Origin: Clostridia bacterium
GTDB lineage: Bacteria > Bacillota > Clostridia > Oscillospirales > Oscillospiraceae
Assembly: GCA_003245395.1 (NCBI GenBank)
Contig: QKDF01000182.1
Location: 1-6,247, forward strand
DNA: 6,247 bases
Reading direction: 5' to 3'
The notes beneath the pieces are model-generated. The model did no database searches and was not told the DNA's origin. It saw nothing but the letters and a program-made list of their open reading frames with translations. Made by a program: the position numbers and the translations under genes. Below are positions 5,036 to 6,247 of this stretch, piece after piece; within the stretch, counting starts at the first letter, position 1, and each line of letters begins with the position of its first letter.

Positions 5036-6247
5036 ATGGCGAACTATACCAAGGAAGATATCATTCGCATCGTGCGTGAGGAAGACATCCAGTTCATCCG
5101 CATGCAGTTTACCGATATCTTCGGACAGATGAAAAACGTGGCAATTACTGCTTCGCAAATTGAAAAGGCCGTCAACAATGAAGTTATGCTGGACGGAAGC
5201 TCTATTGAGGGTTTTGTCCGCATTCAGGAATCCGACCAATATCTGTGGCCTGTTCTGGACACTTTCATGGTTCTGCCTTGGCGGCCGCAGTACGGGCGAG
5301 TCGCCCGCTTGATTTGCGAGGTGCACAACCCGGACGGCACTCCCTTCGTGGGAGATCCCCGGTATGTACTCAAGCAAGAACTCAAACGTGCGTCCGATCT
5401 GGGCTTTACCTTCAATGTCGGGCCGGAATGTGAATTCTTCCTGTTCCAGACCGATGACGACGGTAAGCCCACCACCAAAACTTCTGACGAAGCAGGATAC
5501 TTTGACCTGGGTCCTCTGGATCACGGCGAGGGCACCCGACGGGAAATCTGCATGACGCTGGAGGAGATGGGCTTCGAGATTGAAGCCTCCCACCACGAAG
5601 TTGCGGCAGGTCAGCACGAGATCGATTTCAAATATGCAGAGGCTTTGACCGCCGCCGACAACATCATGACCTTCAAACTGGCGGTCAAAACCATTGCCCA
5701 GAAAAATGGTCTGCACGCCACGTTCATGCCGAAACCTGTTTATGGTGTCAACGGTTCGGGCATGCATATCAATATGTCTCTCTTCAAGGATGGAAAAAAT
5801 GCCTTCTACGACGGGAACGATCCCCGGAAACTCTCGGCGCTGGCCTATAATTTTATCGCCGGTCTTCTGGCTCATGCCAAGGGTTTCTGCGCAATAACCA
5901 ATCCGCTGGTGAACTCCTATAAGCGGCTGTTGCCCGGGTATGAGGCTCCCTGCTATCTGGCTTGGTCCGCCTCCAACCGCTCGGCGCTGATCCGGATTCC
6001 CGTCTCCCGCAGCCAAGGCACCCGGGTGGAACTGCGCAGCCCCGACCCCTCGTGCAACCCCTATCTGGCATTGGCCGTCTGTCTGGCTGCCGGACTGGAT
6101 GGTATTGAGCGTGGCCTAATTCCTCCCGCAGAAATCGCGGAGAATATTTTTGCAATGGATACTGCCACCCTCAGCGCCCATGGACTGGAGCAAATGCCCA
6201 CCAAGCTGGAGCACGCCATCAACGCGATGAACGCCGATCCGATGATT
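5036..6247 (+). CDS. glnA: Glutamine synthetase type I (GSI-alpha), 3' end outside the window
   Basis: The enzyme joins ammonia to glutamate using ATP and is the main entry of nitrogen into the cell; GSI works as a dodecamer. The reading frame is open from ATG 5036 to the window edge, 404 codons without a stop; GSI-alpha proteins are about 440-445 residues, so roughly 40 are missing. Visible signatures are the Asp-loop [10 protein letters not shown] (51-60), ECEFF with metal-binding acids (131-135), [12 protein letters not shown] (233-244), the glutamate flap [17 protein letters not shown] (289-305, flap Glu E303), NRSALIRIP (314-322) and [14 protein letters not shown] (332-345). R62 after the Asp-loop is the feedback-inhibition arginine known from Bacillus GS. 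The adenylylation-tyrosine form of enterobacterial GS is not suggested. AAAGGAG ends 11 bases before the ATG; an in-frame TTG at 5030 is a minor alternative. Transcribed from its own consensus promoter. Confidence 0.96.
   Translation, partial: MANYTKEDIIRIVREEDIQFIRMQFTDIFGQMKNVAITASQIEKAVNNEVMLDGSSIEGFVRIQESDQYLWPVLDTFMVLPWRPQYGRVARLICEVHNPDGTPFVGDPRYVLKQELKRASDLGFTFNVGPECEFFLFQTDDDGKPTTKTSDEAGYFDLGPLDHGEGTRREICMTLEEMGFEIEASHHEVAAGQHEIDFKYAEALTAADNIMTFKLAVKTIAQKNGLHATFMPKPVYGVNGSGMHINMSLFKDGKNAFYDGNDPRKLSALAYNFIAGLLAHAKGFCAITNPLVNSYKRLLPGYEAPCYLAWSASNRSALIRIPVSRSQGTRVELRSPDPSCNPYLALAVCLAAGLDGIERGLIPPAEIAENIFAMDTATLSAHGLEQMPTKLEHAINAMNADPMI

Noticed and set aside
4994..6016. Open reading frame of 340 codons on the minus strand opposite glnA
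   Set aside because: It is antisense to a clear glutamine synthetase, has no recognisable domain, and is explained by codon bias of the sense gene.

Overview
The window looks like chromosomal DNA from an endospore-forming Gram-positive bacterium of the class Clostridia, probably near the Oscillospiraceae. The reasons are a SpoVAD sporulation protein, a Bacillus/Clostridium-type (GSI-alpha) glutamine synthetase, an aspartate-aminotransferase-fold Orn/Lys/Arg decarboxylase like Bacillus SpeA, strong AGGAGG-type ribosome binding sites and moderately GC-rich coding DNA. The family placement is inference. No mobile element, tRNA, rRNA or CRISPR array is visible.

Left part (1-3180, minus strand): a tightly packed polyamine operon read right to left, speD, then an Orn/Lys/Arg decarboxylase, then speE. 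SpeD makes decarboxylated S-adenosylmethionine, the decarboxylase makes a diamine or agmatine, and SpeE joins the aminopropyl group to the amine to give spermidine or a relative. Both junctions have overlapping or touching stop and start codons, which suggests translational coupling. No agmatinase gene is visible before the window ends.

Middle (3181-3735): a noncoding divergent region of about 550 bases between speD (minus) and spoVAD (plus). Just upstream of the speD ribosome binding site is a strong intrinsic terminator in the speD direction. A 9-nt sequence upstream can pair with the terminator's 3' arm as an antiterminator, and that same sequence is also locked in its own hairpin. This is the architecture of a transcription-attenuating leader or riboswitch, and I recognise no known class in it. 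Further upstream lie several short inverted repeats in a row and a 9-bp inverted repeat just before spoVAD.

Right part (3736-6247, plus strand): a stand-alone spoVAD, needed for dipicolinic acid uptake into the spore, without its usual spoVAC and spoVAE neighbours. Next comes a consensus housekeeping promoter whose -35 box lies in one arm of a 10-bp inverted repeat with a second palindrome at its centre. A leader of about 120 nt follows, then glnA, which is cut by the window edge after 404 codons.

The two metabolic units (polyamine synthesis and glutamine synthesis) each appear to carry their own elaborate upstream control. The most interesting unexplained signals are the speD leader and the nested operator at the glnA promoter.
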